This document shows positions 20,274 to 28,327 of a stretch of 64,000 bases of DNA, one piece after another. The DNA lies in NCBI GenBank assembly GCA_019637585.1, contig JAHBVL010000003.1, positions 91,827 through 155,826 of the forward strand, given 5' to 3'. The position numbers and the translations under genes were made by a program. How positions within the stretch are numbered: the stretch's first letter is position 1; each line of letters starts with the position of its first letter. The notes beneath the pieces are model-generated. The model saw nothing but the letters and a program-made list of their open reading frames with translations, was not told where the DNA came from and ran no database searches. The DNA comes from Thermomicrobiales bacterium (GTDB lineage: Bacteria > Chloroflexota > Chloroflexia > Thermomicrobiales > UBA6265).

Positions 20274-20805
20274 CCAAACGCATCAAAGTGAAACAACTGA
20301 TCTTCCCGCACGAATCACCATCGGGAATCGGTACTGTTTCGACATCGCGCAAGCGACTATCCCGCCCGCTCCCCCCATCGACCTCCTAAACACGAACTCC
20401 TCCTCCATCTCGGCCGTCGACCAGCCATGCGCATCTCACACCGCAGGGCCGAGCGCTGCGTGCAGATGCTACGGTCAGTTGGGAAGTCGGTTGTACGAAG
20501 TCGTGAGGGTTCGCTTCCTCAACTCCGCCTCCTCAACGCAGAGTCCGTGCGACATTTCCTGGCCAACTCCGGGCGCCCGCCAGCAGCTTAGACAGGGATG
20601 ATTCATATCGCCAGGAGTCTATCATTCAAAGCGTGCCGGTTCATCTCACTGGCCTCTACCTGACCACCTGTGCGCCGGCGGAGTTGTCCCTCTCCCCTGC
20701 CCCTCTCCCGACCGCGGGAGAGGGCGTTATGGACCAGCTTGCCCTTCGCGATGTCGCAGCCATGCCGCCTCGCTGATTCCTTCTCGCCTTTCCACCTTCC
20801 ACCGC

Positions 20806-20830
20806 GTCGGACCACAGGTGCCCGAACTAC
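20806..20830 (-). repeat. GTAGTTCGGG...GGYCCGAC repeat copy, inverted
   Basis: Reverse-orientation copy of the 25-bp repeat found at 1834, 18423 and 59903, with one difference (GGTCCGAC for GGCCCGAC). Confidence 0.75.
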
Positions 20831-20974
20831 AGTTGCTTGATGCCGCCCCCGCCCTCCTCTTCACCCATCCGTCACGTTCGGCCATGGGCGCAAGAACGAC
20901 GTTTCCCGCCGCCCTTTCCGCGTCTCGCCTTTTCGCCTCGCCGAGCCACAGGCGCCCGATCGACGTTCCCCGTC

Positions 20975-21064
20975 GTCCTCTCCGCCTTTCCGCCTCTCCG
21001 CCTCTTCGCCTCTTCGCCTCTCCCCGTCTGGCCGTCTTGCCGACTCGCCGTCTCGCCGTCTCCG
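20975..21064 (+). repeat. pyrimidine-rich octamer-like tandem array
   Basis: Successive CGCCTTTC, CGCCTCTC, CGCCTCTT, CGCCTCTT, CGCCTCTC units are followed by CCGTCTYG-type units. A shorter version (CGCCTCTCCGCC) occurs at about 59935-59960. It ends about 150 bp before rny. Confidence 0.6.
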
Positions 21065-21210
21065 CCCCTCCCCCTCGTTTGGTATCATCGCTGCGGGGAA
21101 AGGTCGGGGGGTTTACGGGCGTACGGCGCTTCTCAGCGCTTTGCCTCATCACTCCTCGCCTGCGTTAACAACTGAGCGGTTCCCTCAGGGAGCCATACCA
21201 AAGGAGCGAA

Positions 21211-22779
21211 ATGATGGAGGGTGCATTGCCCTTCATCCTCGAAGCGGTCTTGCTCATCGGCCTGACAGCTTTGGTCACCTATCTCTTTCTGGAGCGTCGC
21301 GCGCAATCTCGCGTGCGGCTCTCCCAGAGTGAGGCAGATCAGATCATTGCCGATGCCGAAGAGCGAAAACGACAATCCGCTATCGAGGCGAAGGACGAAG
21401 CGATGCGGCTCCGCGCGGAGCTGGATCGCGAACTAGCCAACCGGCGTAAAGAAATCGATCGAATCGAACGCCGGGTTGAGCAGAAAGAAGAAAACATCGA
21501 CCGCAAACTGCAGTCGGTCGAACAACGGGATCAAAACGTCCGCAAGGGGGAACAGGGCCTCGAACGTTCGCGGGAACAGTGGGAAACGGAACGAGTCCGC
21601 CAGCAGGCACAGCTCGATCAGGAACGCAACCGGCACATCCAGGAACTGGAGCGCGTTGCGGGACTGACAGCCGAAGAAGCCCGCCAGGAGCTTGTCGCGG
21701 AAGTCGAAGCAGAAGCGCGCGCCCAGGCGGCACGCCGCCTCCACGCGATCGAGCAGGAGATTCACGAAGAGGCCGACCGGCGCTCGCGGAAGATCCTCGC
21801 CACCACGATTCAGCGCATTGCCACGGACTACATCGCCGAATCAACGGTCGCCGTGGTTCCCCTCCCCAGTGATGACATGAAGGGCCGGATCATCGGTCGA
21901 GAGGGCCGCAACATCCGCGCACTCGAACAGGCAACCGGTGTCGACCTCATCGTCGACGACACGCCGGAAGTCATCATGATCTCAGCCTATGACCCACTCC
22001 GCCGGGAGCTGGCCCGCAGGGTGCTCTCCCGGTTGCTGCAGGATGGCCGAATCCATCCCACCCGCATCGAGGAAGTGGTGAACAAGGCTCAGGTCGAGCT
22101 CGATCAGACCATTCGGGAAGAAGGAGAGCGGATCGCGTTCGAAGCGAACGTGGCCGGGCTTCATCCTGATCTGATCAAGCTGCTCGGACGTCTCAAGTAC
22201 CGGACAAGCTACGGACAGAACGTCCTGGCCCACTCGCTCGAGGTGTCGGTCATCGCCGGGGCGCTCGCCGCGGAAATCGGTGCGGACATCAATGTCAGCA
22301 AAACCGCTGGGCTGTTGCACGACATCGGCAAAGCCGTCGATCATGAGGTCGAAGGACCCCACGCCCTCATTGGCGCCGATATCGCCAAACGGCTCGGCCG
22401 TTCCGCCAAGATCGTTCACGCGATCGCGGCGCACCACGGCGAGGAAGAGCCCGTAACGGTCGAAGCGTTCATCGTGGCAACGGCGGACGCGATCTCCGGC
22501 GCCCGTCCCGGCGCTCGCCGGGAAATGGTCGAGACCTATGTCAAGCGACTGGAAGCACTGGAAGGTGTGGCCAACTCGTTCGACGGCGTCGAGAAATCGT
22601 TCGCCATTCAGGCCGGACGCGAAGTTCGGGTTTTGGTCTCGCCAAACAAGATCGACGACCTGGCCGCCAGCCGGCTGGCTCAGGACGTCGTGAAGAAGAT
22701 CGAGGAAACCCTGGAGTACCCAGGCCAGATCAAGGTCACGGTGATCCGGGAAACACGATCGGTCGAGTACGCTCGATAG
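21211..22779 (+). CDS. rny: ribonuclease Y
   Basis: Membrane-anchored endoribonuclease that starts mRNA decay. 522 aa with the usual order: one N-terminal membrane helix (about residues 5-27), a long charged coiled coil (30-210), KH domain ([31 protein letters not shown]) and HD domain with [13 protein letters not shown] and [14 protein letters not shown] lies 4 nt before the first ATG and 7 nt before the ATG at 21214, so the start could be one codon later. A strong terminator follows. It neighbours spoVS, as in Bacillus (rny-ymdB-spoVS). Confidence 0.97.
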   Translation: MMEGALPFILEAVLLIGLTALVTYLFLERRAQSRVRLSQSEADQIIADAEERKRQSAIEAKDEAMRLRAELDRELANRRKEIDRIERRVEQKEENIDRKLQSVEQRDQNVRKGEQGLERSREQWETERVRQQAQLDQERNRHIQELERVAGLTAEEARQELVAEVEAEARAQAARRLHAIEQEIHEEADRRSRKILATTIQRIATDYIAESTVAVVPLPSDDMKGRIIGREGRNIRALEQATGVDLIVDDTPEVIMISAYDPLRRELARRVLSRLLQDGRIHPTRIEEVVNKAQVELDQTIREEGERIAFEANVAGLHPDLIKLLGRLKYRTSYGQNVLAHSLEVSVIAGALAAEIGADINVSKTAGLLHDIGKAVDHEVEGPHALIGADIAKRLGRSAKIVHAIAAHHGEEEPVTVEAFIVATADAISGARPGARREMVETYVKRLEALEGVANSFDGVEKSFAIQAGREVRVLVSPNKIDDLAASRLAQDVVKKIEETLEYPGQIKVTVIRETRSVEYAR

Positions 22780-22789
22780 CATCGCAACA

Positions 22790-22826
22790 AAAAAGGGAGT
22801 CATGCGGATTGCATGGCTCCCTTTTT
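22790..22826 (+). terminator. rho-independent terminator after rny
   Basis: Stem GGGAG-T-CATGC / GCATG-G-CTCCC with loop GGATT, flanked by an A-run and followed by TTTTT. Eleven bp after the rny stop. The A-run could let it work on the other strand as well. Beyond it, 22827-23100 (about 270 bp) holds no gene I can support. Confidence 0.9.
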
Positions 22827-23100
22827 CTTTCGCGAATTGTCGCAGGAATGACATGCCAGCGACTCTTGCGGTATCCTTTGGCCGGTCGCAGGTCGGATAG
22901 GGGCTGCCTGGCGCGCCAACACGAGTCCAGACGCATTGCGCGTTTGGCGGTTTTGCGCGAACTCGGGTGGCCTTTGCTTTTAGCCCTTCCGTCTCGGCAC
23001 GGGAGAGCGGATCTTTCGGCTATGTGCGTCATCGCGATTCCAGGAGTAATCGCGCCAGTGATTCAGACATGCGCCTTTGAACGCGCAGACGGAGAGCTCA

Positions 23101-23697
23101 ATGGATCGGTTCTTTAGCAAGCTCGACCTCCGTGACATCAAGATCAAGCCGGAGGGAACCCGATTCCTGCCGACTGATGACGATCTCGACGCCACCGAGC
23201 CAAGCAGTGAGGACCTGTCTCGCGGGTACGTGGCGGACTCCCCTCTCTCCTCAGCGCCAACATTCGAGCGCACCTGGCAACCAACCGAACCCGCGTCCCA
23301 CTATGTGGAAACGATCGAGGTCGAGACACTGGAAGTCGTCGAGTTCGTCGAAGTCTCCAGTGAGCCCGAGCCCGTTGCACAGAATGGCCGGGCGCACGCC
23401 CAGGCGATCGACAGCTCCCAACCCCTTTTCGACAACGGCGAAGTCCTGAAGGTTTCCGCCAAGTCGCGGCCAAGCGCCGTCGCCGGCGCTATCGCCGGTG
23501 TGGTTCGGGATGCCGGCCGGGCCGAAGTCCAGGCGATCGGCGCCGGAGCAACCAATCAGGCTGTCAAAGCGGTGGCGATTGCCCGGGATTACCTCCTCGA
23601 GTCGGGAATCGATGCTGTTTGCGTGCCGGCATTCATCGATGTCGTCATCGACAACGAGGAACGAACCGCCATTCGTCTGGTCGTCGAAACCCGGTAG
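23101..23697 (+). CDS. SpoVS-domain protein with N-terminal extension
   Basis: 198 aa. The last 85 residues (EVLKVSAKSRPSAVAGAIAG through AVKAVAIARDYL to IRLVVETR) are a complete SpoVS domain, an Alba-like fold linked to sporulation in Bacillus and found widely in non-sporulating phyla. Canonical SpoVS is about 86 aa; here an acidic, probably disordered region of about 110 residues precedes it, with repeated VE/EV motifs. GGAGAG lies 4 nt before the ATG at 23101; a TTG at 23077 is less likely. It is next to rny and followed 3 bp later by the PHP gene. Confidence 0.85.
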   Translation: MDRFFSKLDLRDIKIKPEGTRFLPTDDDLDATEPSSEDLSRGYVADSPLSSAPTFERTWQPTEPASHYVETIEVETLEVVEFVEVSSEPEPVAQNGRAHAQAIDSSQPLFDNGEVLKVSAKSRPSAVAGAIAGVVRDAGRAEVQAIGAGATNQAVKAVAIARDYLLESGIDAVCVPAFIDVVIDNEERTAIRLVVETR

Positions 23698-23700
23698 CCA

Positions 23701-24570
23701 TTGTCTGACGCCTCGCTTTCCATCCATCTCACTCCCGGCGCAGTCGATCTTCACTGCCATACCAACGCCTCAGATGGCTTTCTGGCGCCTGCTGACCTGA
23801 TCGCGCTCGCATCAGCTCAGCAGATGCGGACGCTGGCCATCACCGATCACGACACGACCGACGGTCTCGCCGAAGCGACGGCCGCCGGTCTGAAACAGGG
23901 CGTGGAAGTCGTCCCGGGTGTCGAGATCAGCTCCAATACCGGCGGTTCCGAGATCCACATGCTGGGCTACTTTATCGACCCCGCATCGCCAATCCTGAGC
24001 GACCATCTTCGCTGGTGCATCGAATCACGCATCACACGCGTGGAACAGATCTGCCGGCGACTGACCGCCGCGGGTCTCCCCCTGACGGTCGACGAAGTCC
24101 TTGCGGTCGCCGGATCGGGATCGGTCGGTCGCCCTCATGTGGCGCAGGTGATGATCGCTCGCGGCTATGTCGACTCGATCGGCGATGCCTTCGCCCGCTA
24201 TCTGGGTCGCGGCAAACCGGGATTCGTTCAACGGGAAAATGTGGCGCCAGCCAAAGCGGTGGGAATCATCATCGAGTCTGGTGGAGCCGCCGTGCTGGCT
24301 CACCCCTATGCGACAGGAGCGGCGCTGGAGGTCCTTCCCGACCTGATCGACGCTGGACTCGCCGGTCTGGAAGCCTGGTATGGCGAATATGACCAGCGTA
24401 CGCGCGAGCGGCTCGCCGCAATGGCCGAAAAGCTGGGGTTGATCGCCACCGGCGGCAGCGATTTTCATGGCACGGGCTTCAAAGAGGGCCGCAACCTAGG
24501 CAGCGTTGCTGTCGACCACGACGTCGTGGACCAGCTGCGCCGCGCCGCGGGCTCCCGGCCCCGCGCCTGA
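23701..24570 (+). CDS. PHP-domain phosphoesterase (RNase AM / nucleoside bisphosphate phosphatase type)
   Basis: 289 aa. Metal-binding PHP motifs are complete: VDLHCHTNASDG, ITDHDTTDG, VVPGVEIS, AHPYATG and GGSDFHGTG. The closest described group (YciV/TrpH) hydrolyses 3',5'-nucleoside bisphosphates and the 5' ends of short RNAs, which would fit the neighbour rny, but specificity cannot be proven here. The TTG start lies 3 bp after the spoVS stop with no clear ribosome binding site, suggesting coupled translation. Confidence 0.85.
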   Translation: MSDASLSIHLTPGAVDLHCHTNASDGFLAPADLIALASAQQMRTLAITDHDTTDGLAEATAAGLKQGVEVVPGVEISSNTGGSEIHMLGYFIDPASPILSDHLRWCIESRITRVEQICRRLTAAGLPLTVDEVLAVAGSGSVGRPHVAQVMIARGYVDSIGDAFARYLGRGKPGFVQRENVAPAKAVGIIIESGGAAVLAHPYATGAALEVLPDLIDAGLAGLEAWYGEYDQRTRERLAAMAEKLGLIATGGSDFHGTGFKEGRNLGSVAVDHDVVDQLRRAAGSRPRA

Positions 24571-24594
24571 CGCGCTTCCCGCTATGATCTCCGC

Positions 24595-25779
24595 ATGAGC
24601 AACAGCACCTCGGCCATCATCGTTGCCGCAGGCAGCGGCGTTCGTTTTGGTTCTGCCGGCAAAGTCTTTTCGCCACTGGCGGGCCGCCCAATGGTCGCCT
24701 GGTCGCTCGATGCGCTCTCCGCGTCGGCAGCGGTCGCGGAGATCATCCTCGTCGCCGGCGAACACACCCTCGATCAGGCGAACGCGTTGCTGGCCTCTGG
24801 CCACTGGCCCAAACTCCGCGCTGTCGTGCCGGGCGGTCTGCTGCGACAGGACTCGGTAAGACTCGGGATGCAGGCGGCGAATCCGGACATTCCCCTGCTG
24901 GCTATTCACGACGCTGCCCGCCCGCTCATCACCACCAGCGACATCGATCGGTGCATTCAACAAGCAGCCGAGACCGGCGCCGCCATTCTTGGCTCACCGG
25001 TTGCCGACACACTGAAGCAAACGGACGCTGGCAGAGCCATCACGGCGACCATCCCGCGGGATGGGGTCTGGGCCGCACAGACACCCCAGGTCTTTCGTCG
25101 CGATCTGCTCACCGCCGCCTTCGATCGCGCCGCAGAGCAGGGCTGGACGGTAACCGACGACGCCTCGATGCTCGAGCTCGCCGGAGAAGCGGTCGTCATG
25201 GTTCGGTCGATTGCGGAGAACTTCAAAATCACAACGCAGGAGGATGTCCAACTGGCCAGCCAGATTCTCGCCAACCGTTCTGGCAGCGATCGCCTGATTG
25301 CTCGCACCGGTCTTGGCTACGACGTCCACCGCTTCGTCGCCGGCCGCCCGCTGATGCTGGGCGGGGTCGCCATTCCGTCGGAGATGGGACTGGACGGCCA
25401 CTCCGACGCCGATGTCCTTCTCCACGCGATCACCGACGCTCTGCTCGGCTCCGCGGCGCTGGGCGATATCGGTCAGCACTTTCCACCAGGCGACGATCGT
25501 TGGAAAAACGCCGACAGCCTGATCTTCCTCGCGCAAGCCAACGCCATGCTCACCGGTCTGGGTGGATATGTGGTGAACGTGGATGCCACCATCGTCGCCG
25601 AAGCACCCAAGATCATGCCGCACGCCGCCGCCATCCGGGAGTCGATCGCATCGGCGCTGGGTCTGCACATCAACGCCGTGAACGTCAAAGCCACCACCAA
25701 CGAAGGCATGGGTTTCATCGGCCGGGCGGAAGGAATGGCCGCGCTGGCCACTGTCACATCGATGGCGCCCAGCCAATGA
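24595..25779 (+). CDS. ispDF: bifunctional MEP cytidylyltransferase / MECDP synthase
   Basis: Fusion of two enzymes of the non-mevalonate isoprenoid pathway, 394 aa. The IspD half (1-230) has [21 protein letters not shown] and IHDAARPLI; the IspF half (about 236-394) has [30 protein letters not shown], the zinc-ligand histidines and [11 protein letters not shown]. It converts MEP to CDP-ME and CDP-ME-2-phosphate to the cyclodiphosphate; IspE would be separate. The stop overlaps the dtd start (ATGA). Confidence 0.95.
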   Translation: MSNSTSAIIVAAGSGVRFGSAGKVFSPLAGRPMVAWSLDALSASAAVAEIILVAGEHTLDQANALLASGHWPKLRAVVPGGLLRQDSVRLGMQAANPDIPLLAIHDAARPLITTSDIDRCIQQAAETGAAILGSPVADTLKQTDAGRAITATIPRDGVWAAQTPQVFRRDLLTAAFDRAAEQGWTVTDDASMLELAGEAVVMVRSIAENFKITTQEDVQLASQILANRSGSDRLIARTGLGYDVHRFVAGRPLMLGGVAIPSEMGLDGHSDADVLLHAITDALLGSAALGDIGQHFPPGDDRWKNADSLIFLAQANAMLTGLGGYVVNVDATIVAEAPKIMPHAAAIRESIASALGLHINAVNVKATTNEGMGFIGRAEGMAALATVTSMAPSQ

Positions 25780-26249
25780 GGGTGTTGGTGCAACGGGTGA
25801 GCCGGGCGAGCGTCACCGTCGCGACCGAAGTCGTCGGGGCTATCGGTCAGGGCATGCTGGCGCTGGTGGGCATCACCGGGAGCGACACACCGGCGATCGC
25901 CGAGCAGATGGCGAACAAGTGCGTCAATCTTCGGATTTTCGACGACGAGGGAGGCGTCATGAATCGCTCGATCGCCGACCTCCTGGCGGACGGGCAGGAC
26001 GCCGGCATTCTCGCCGTTTCGCAATTCACCCTGTATGCGGATACGCGCAAGGGACGCCGTCCCAGCTATGTCGACGCGGCCCCTCCCGGCGTTGCATTGC
26101 CCCTTTTCGAGCATTTCGTCACGACGCTGGAGACGCTCGGGATCCCCGTCCAGACCGGCAGATTCGGTGCGGAAATGGCGGTCGAGCTGGTCAACGACGG
26201 TCCGGTCACCATCTGGCTCGATTCGGACATCCTGCGGCGTGGTGTGTGA
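25776..26249 (+). CDS. dtd: D-aminoacyl-tRNA deacylase
   Basis: 157 aa. It removes D-amino acids (and glycine) mischarged on tRNA. Diagnostic motifs are the start [30 protein letters not shown] and the cross-subunit Gly-cisPro motif in [14 protein letters not shown]. The 4-bp ATGA overlap with ispDF shows operon membership and fixes the start. Confidence 0.95.
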   Translation: MRVLVQRVSRASVTVATEVVGAIGQGMLALVGITGSDTPAIAEQMANKCVNLRIFDDEGGVMNRSIADLLADGQDAGILAVSQFTLYADTRKGRRPSYVDAAPPGVALPLFEHFVTTLETLGIPVQTGRFGAEMAVELVNDGPVTIWLDSDILRRGV

Positions 26250-26291
26250 CAATGTGGCCACGTTTGTGACCGAACGACCACAGGAATCCGC

Positions 26292-26801
26292 GTGACCTCC
26301 ACTCCTCCTCCCAATCCGGCATCTGACACCGATCCCCGGCTCCTTTTGCCAGAGTGGCTCCGGGACGAACCGGCCGCGGAACGAGCGGCCGCTGCGGCGG
26401 CGCCTTCCCGAACGGCAGAGGCCGTGACACAGCCGGCTCCGTCGGAGCCCGATTCACCGAAGTCCGGCTGGCAGGAACCTCCCCGAGCCGTTGAACGCTA
26501 CGATCCAAGCGGCCTGATCGCATCCGACGATTTGCCGGCATGGATTCGCGGGGTTGTCGATTCGGGCGAGGCAAGAGCGGAGCCTCCACCGGCAACCGGC
26601 GCAGCTGCGGCGGTGGCCGCTGCAGAGACACCACCGCAGCAAGTGGAAGCAGTCGCAGAGCGATCTGCGGCCGTTACGGAGCCCGAACCTGACAGAGCGC
26701 AACCGGCGAAGCAATCCGACTTGACGGAGACGCGATTCGTACTGCTGGCCGGCGCCGCGTTGGTGATCCTCCTGGCGCTGCTGGCGAGGTTCTATCTCTA
26801 G
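26292..26801 (+). CDS. small Ala/Pro-rich protein with C-terminal membrane anchor
   Basis: 169 aa, no family recognised. Residues 1-135 are low complexity (Ala, Pro, Glu) with a motif LLLPEWLRDEP early on and DLPAWIRGVVDSG in the middle; such PEWL/PAWI motifs recur in Chloroflexota tail-anchored proteins. A single hydrophobic helix (FVLLAGAALVILLALLARFYL) ends the protein, so it is probably tail-anchored with its bulk in the cytoplasm. GTG start. The TAG stop is the first part of an inverted-repeat element at 26798. Confidence 0.7.
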   Translation: MTSTPPPNPASDTDPRLLLPEWLRDEPAAERAAAAAAPSRTAEAVTQPAPSEPDSPKSGWQEPPRAVERYDPSGLIASDDLPAWIRGVVDSGEARAEPPPATGAAAAVAAAETPPQQVEAVAERSAAVTEPEPDRAQPAKQSDLTETRFVLLAGAALVILLALLARFYL

Positions 26802-26937
26802 AGCGGTTGCGAGAACTTGTGCTCGACCACCGCGCTCCCTGGACCAATTGATCCGTCATTCTGAGCGCAAGCGAAGAATCTCCCGCCGCAGCGGTGCCCT
26901 CAACCACGCGGTGCATAACGTTGCGCAACCGCTCTAG
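26798..26937. mobile_element. 140-bp MITE-like element with 14-bp terminal inverted repeats
   Basis: Perfect inverted ends CTAGAGCGGTTGCG (26798-26811) and CGCAACCGCTCTAG (26924-26937) enclose 112 bp with no ORF. The interior holds a copy of the GTCATTCTGAGCGCAAGCGA repeat (26854 onward). The left end supplies the TAG stop of the preceding gene. No clear target duplication is seen. Confidence 0.65.
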
Positions 26938-27045
26938 TCCAACAGTTTCATGTGACCGCGCTGTGGTGAACTGCCGCTGCTGATGCAACCGGCAAAGAAT
27001 TGTGAGCCCGGCACAATCTCAACAGTCTGATTTCAACATCCTGCC

Positions 27046-27074
27046 TTGACACCCACCGATTGACCTCGTATTCT
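27046..27074 (+). promoter_or_regulatory. sigma-70 promoter of the lacI-type gene
   Basis: TTGACA (27046-27051), a 17-bp spacer and TATTCT (27069-27074). It is perfectly placed upstream of the LacI-family gene, and the palindromic operator at 27088 falls at about +7 to +20. Confidence 0.7.
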
Positions 27075-27087
27075 TCGCCCAATTCTT

Positions 27088-27101
27088 TGGGAGCGCTCTC
27101 A
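27088..27101. promoter_or_regulatory. LacI-family operator
   Basis: TGGGAGCGCTCTCA, a near-perfect palindrome with the central CG typical of LacI/PurR-type sites. The same 14 bases in reverse orientation occur at 28120-28133. Position just after the -10 box predicts repression by blocking RNA polymerase. Confidence 0.65.
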
Positions 27102-27175
27102 TATTTCAAGCCCTCAGGGGCCGGATTCAGCCGTATCAGGCTTGGTTGCGCTCCCAGACTCTATGGGTGACTGGA

Positions 27176-28237
27176 ATGACGATCGAGGAAATCGCCAAAC
27201 TCGCCGGAGTCTCCAGATCGACCGTTTCCCGGGTCGTCAATGGTGATCCGCACGTGCGCGACGAAGTGCGGATTCACGTCCAACAGATCATCGACGACAA
27301 CGGCTACCACCCAAACGCCGCCGCCCGCAGTCTGGCTTCCCGGCGGACGCGGATCATCGGTCTGCTTGTGCCGCGCGCGATCGGCGTTGTGCTTCAAGAC
27401 CCCTTCTTCCTCCATCTGATCCAGGGCGCGGTGGAAGGCTGCAACGAAACCGACTACCTCCTGACGATGCTCCTCGAAAGCGCCGATGTCGATATCAGCA
27501 ACCAGCGCGTCTACGACCGGGTGATTCGCGGCCGGCATATCGATGGAGTCGTGATCGCGTCCAGCGTCGTCGAGGACCCCATCGTCGAGCGATTGCAGCA
27601 GGACGGTTTTCCCTTCGCGCTGGTCGGCCGCCACCCACATCACGATGTCAGTTTTGTCGATGTGAACAACGTCGATTCGGCGAAACTGGCCGTGCAACAC
27701 CTGATCGAGCACGGGTACCGGCGAATCGGCTGTATCACCGGTCCCCCGAACATGATCGCTTCCATCGACCGTTACGCCGGCTACGTGATGGCGCTGCAGG
27801 AGTCGGGGCGGGCGCCCGACCGGTCGTTGACGGCGGAGGGGGATTTCACTCGCCGGGGCGGTTACCGGGCGATGCAGGAACTCCTGAACAACGGCAATCG
27901 CCCCGATGCGATGTTCGTGGCCAGCGACACGATGGCCTCCGGCGCGTTGCAGGCGTTGCGCGATGCGGGACTCCGCGCGCCAGACGATGTGGCCGTTTTT
28001 GGATTCGACGGTCTCGATCACCAGCTGGTATCGCAACCGGTGCTCTCGACGATGGTGCAACCGATTCGGGAACTTGGACGAGAAGCGGTAAAGATCGTCC
28101 TGAGTCGAGTGGCTTCGAATGAGAGCGCTCCCACCCAGCGATACCTCCCCACTGAAATGGCGTTGCGCGCGTCGTGCGGTTGTGGCGCGGCTGACGCCGC
28201 GGCCGGCAACGGCGCAGGAAGAGGAGGTGACGCGTAA
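27176..28237 (+). CDS. LacI family transcriptional regulator
   Basis: 353 aa. The N-terminal helix-turn-helix is textbook (MTIEEIAKLAGVSRSTVSRVVNGDPHV), followed by a hinge (NAAARSLASRRTRIIGLLVP) and a periplasmic-binding-like sensor domain (PDAMFVASDTMASGALQALRDAG, DDVAVFGFDGLD). It probably represses itself and the downstream ABC operon in response to a sugar. TTG 27146 and GTG 27167 are alternative starts. Its C-terminus is Gly/Ala-rich and contains CGCG. A copy of its probable operator lies within its own 3' end. Confidence 0.92.
   Translation: MTIEEIAKLAGVSRSTVSRVVNGDPHVRDEVRIHVQQIIDDNGYHPNAAARSLASRRTRIIGLLVPRAIGVVLQDPFFLHLIQGAVEGCNETDYLLTMLLESADVDISNQRVYDRVIRGRHIDGVVIASSVVEDPIVERLQQDGFPFALVGRHPHHDVSFVDVNNVDSAKLAVQHLIEHGYRRIGCITGPPNMIASIDRYAGYVMALQESGRAPDRSLTAEGDFTRRGGYRAMQELLNNGNRPDAMFVASDTMASGALQALRDAGLRAPDDVAVFGFDGLDHQLVSQPVLSTMVQPIRELGREAVKIVLSRVASNESAPTQRYLPTEMALRASCGCGAADAAAGNGAGRGGDA
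28120..28133. promoter_or_regulatory. second LacI-family operator inside the regulator gene
   Basis: TGAGAGCGCTCCCA is the exact reverse complement of the site at 27088-27101. It lies within the last 120 bp of the regulator gene, about 200 bp before the binding-protein gene, so it may control the transporter genes or form a loop with the first site. Confidence 0.6.
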
Positions 28238-28327
28238 CAGCATCCCCGATCGAACGTGCCACGGCAGGGCGCCGCGTGCACCGATTCCGCCCAGTTCGGG
28301 CGGGCTTTGATGATCAGGAGGCCACAC

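Larger units (their letters stand above)
20274..21210. other. 937-bp gene-free stretch with repeats
   Basis: No believable gene. ORFs here are low-complexity translations of repeats. It contains a strong hairpin at 20701-20724 (10-bp stem CCCTCTCCCG, loop ACCG) preceded by a similar CCCTCTCCCC, an inverted GTAGTTCGGG repeat at 20806-20830, and a pyrimidine-rich array of CGCCTCTC-like octamers at about 20975-21064. The part from 20280 to 20680 holds nothing I can identify; it may be decayed accessory DNA. Confidence 0.6.

Noticed and set aside
20818-21175. overlapping open frames on both strands before rny
   Set aside because: They translate pyrimidine-rich tandem repeats; no start signals or recognisable domains.
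24951-25775. large N-terminal extension of dtd
   Set aside because: It reads through ispDF in another frame; the ATGA overlap gives the true Dtd start at 25776 and a normal 157-aa protein.
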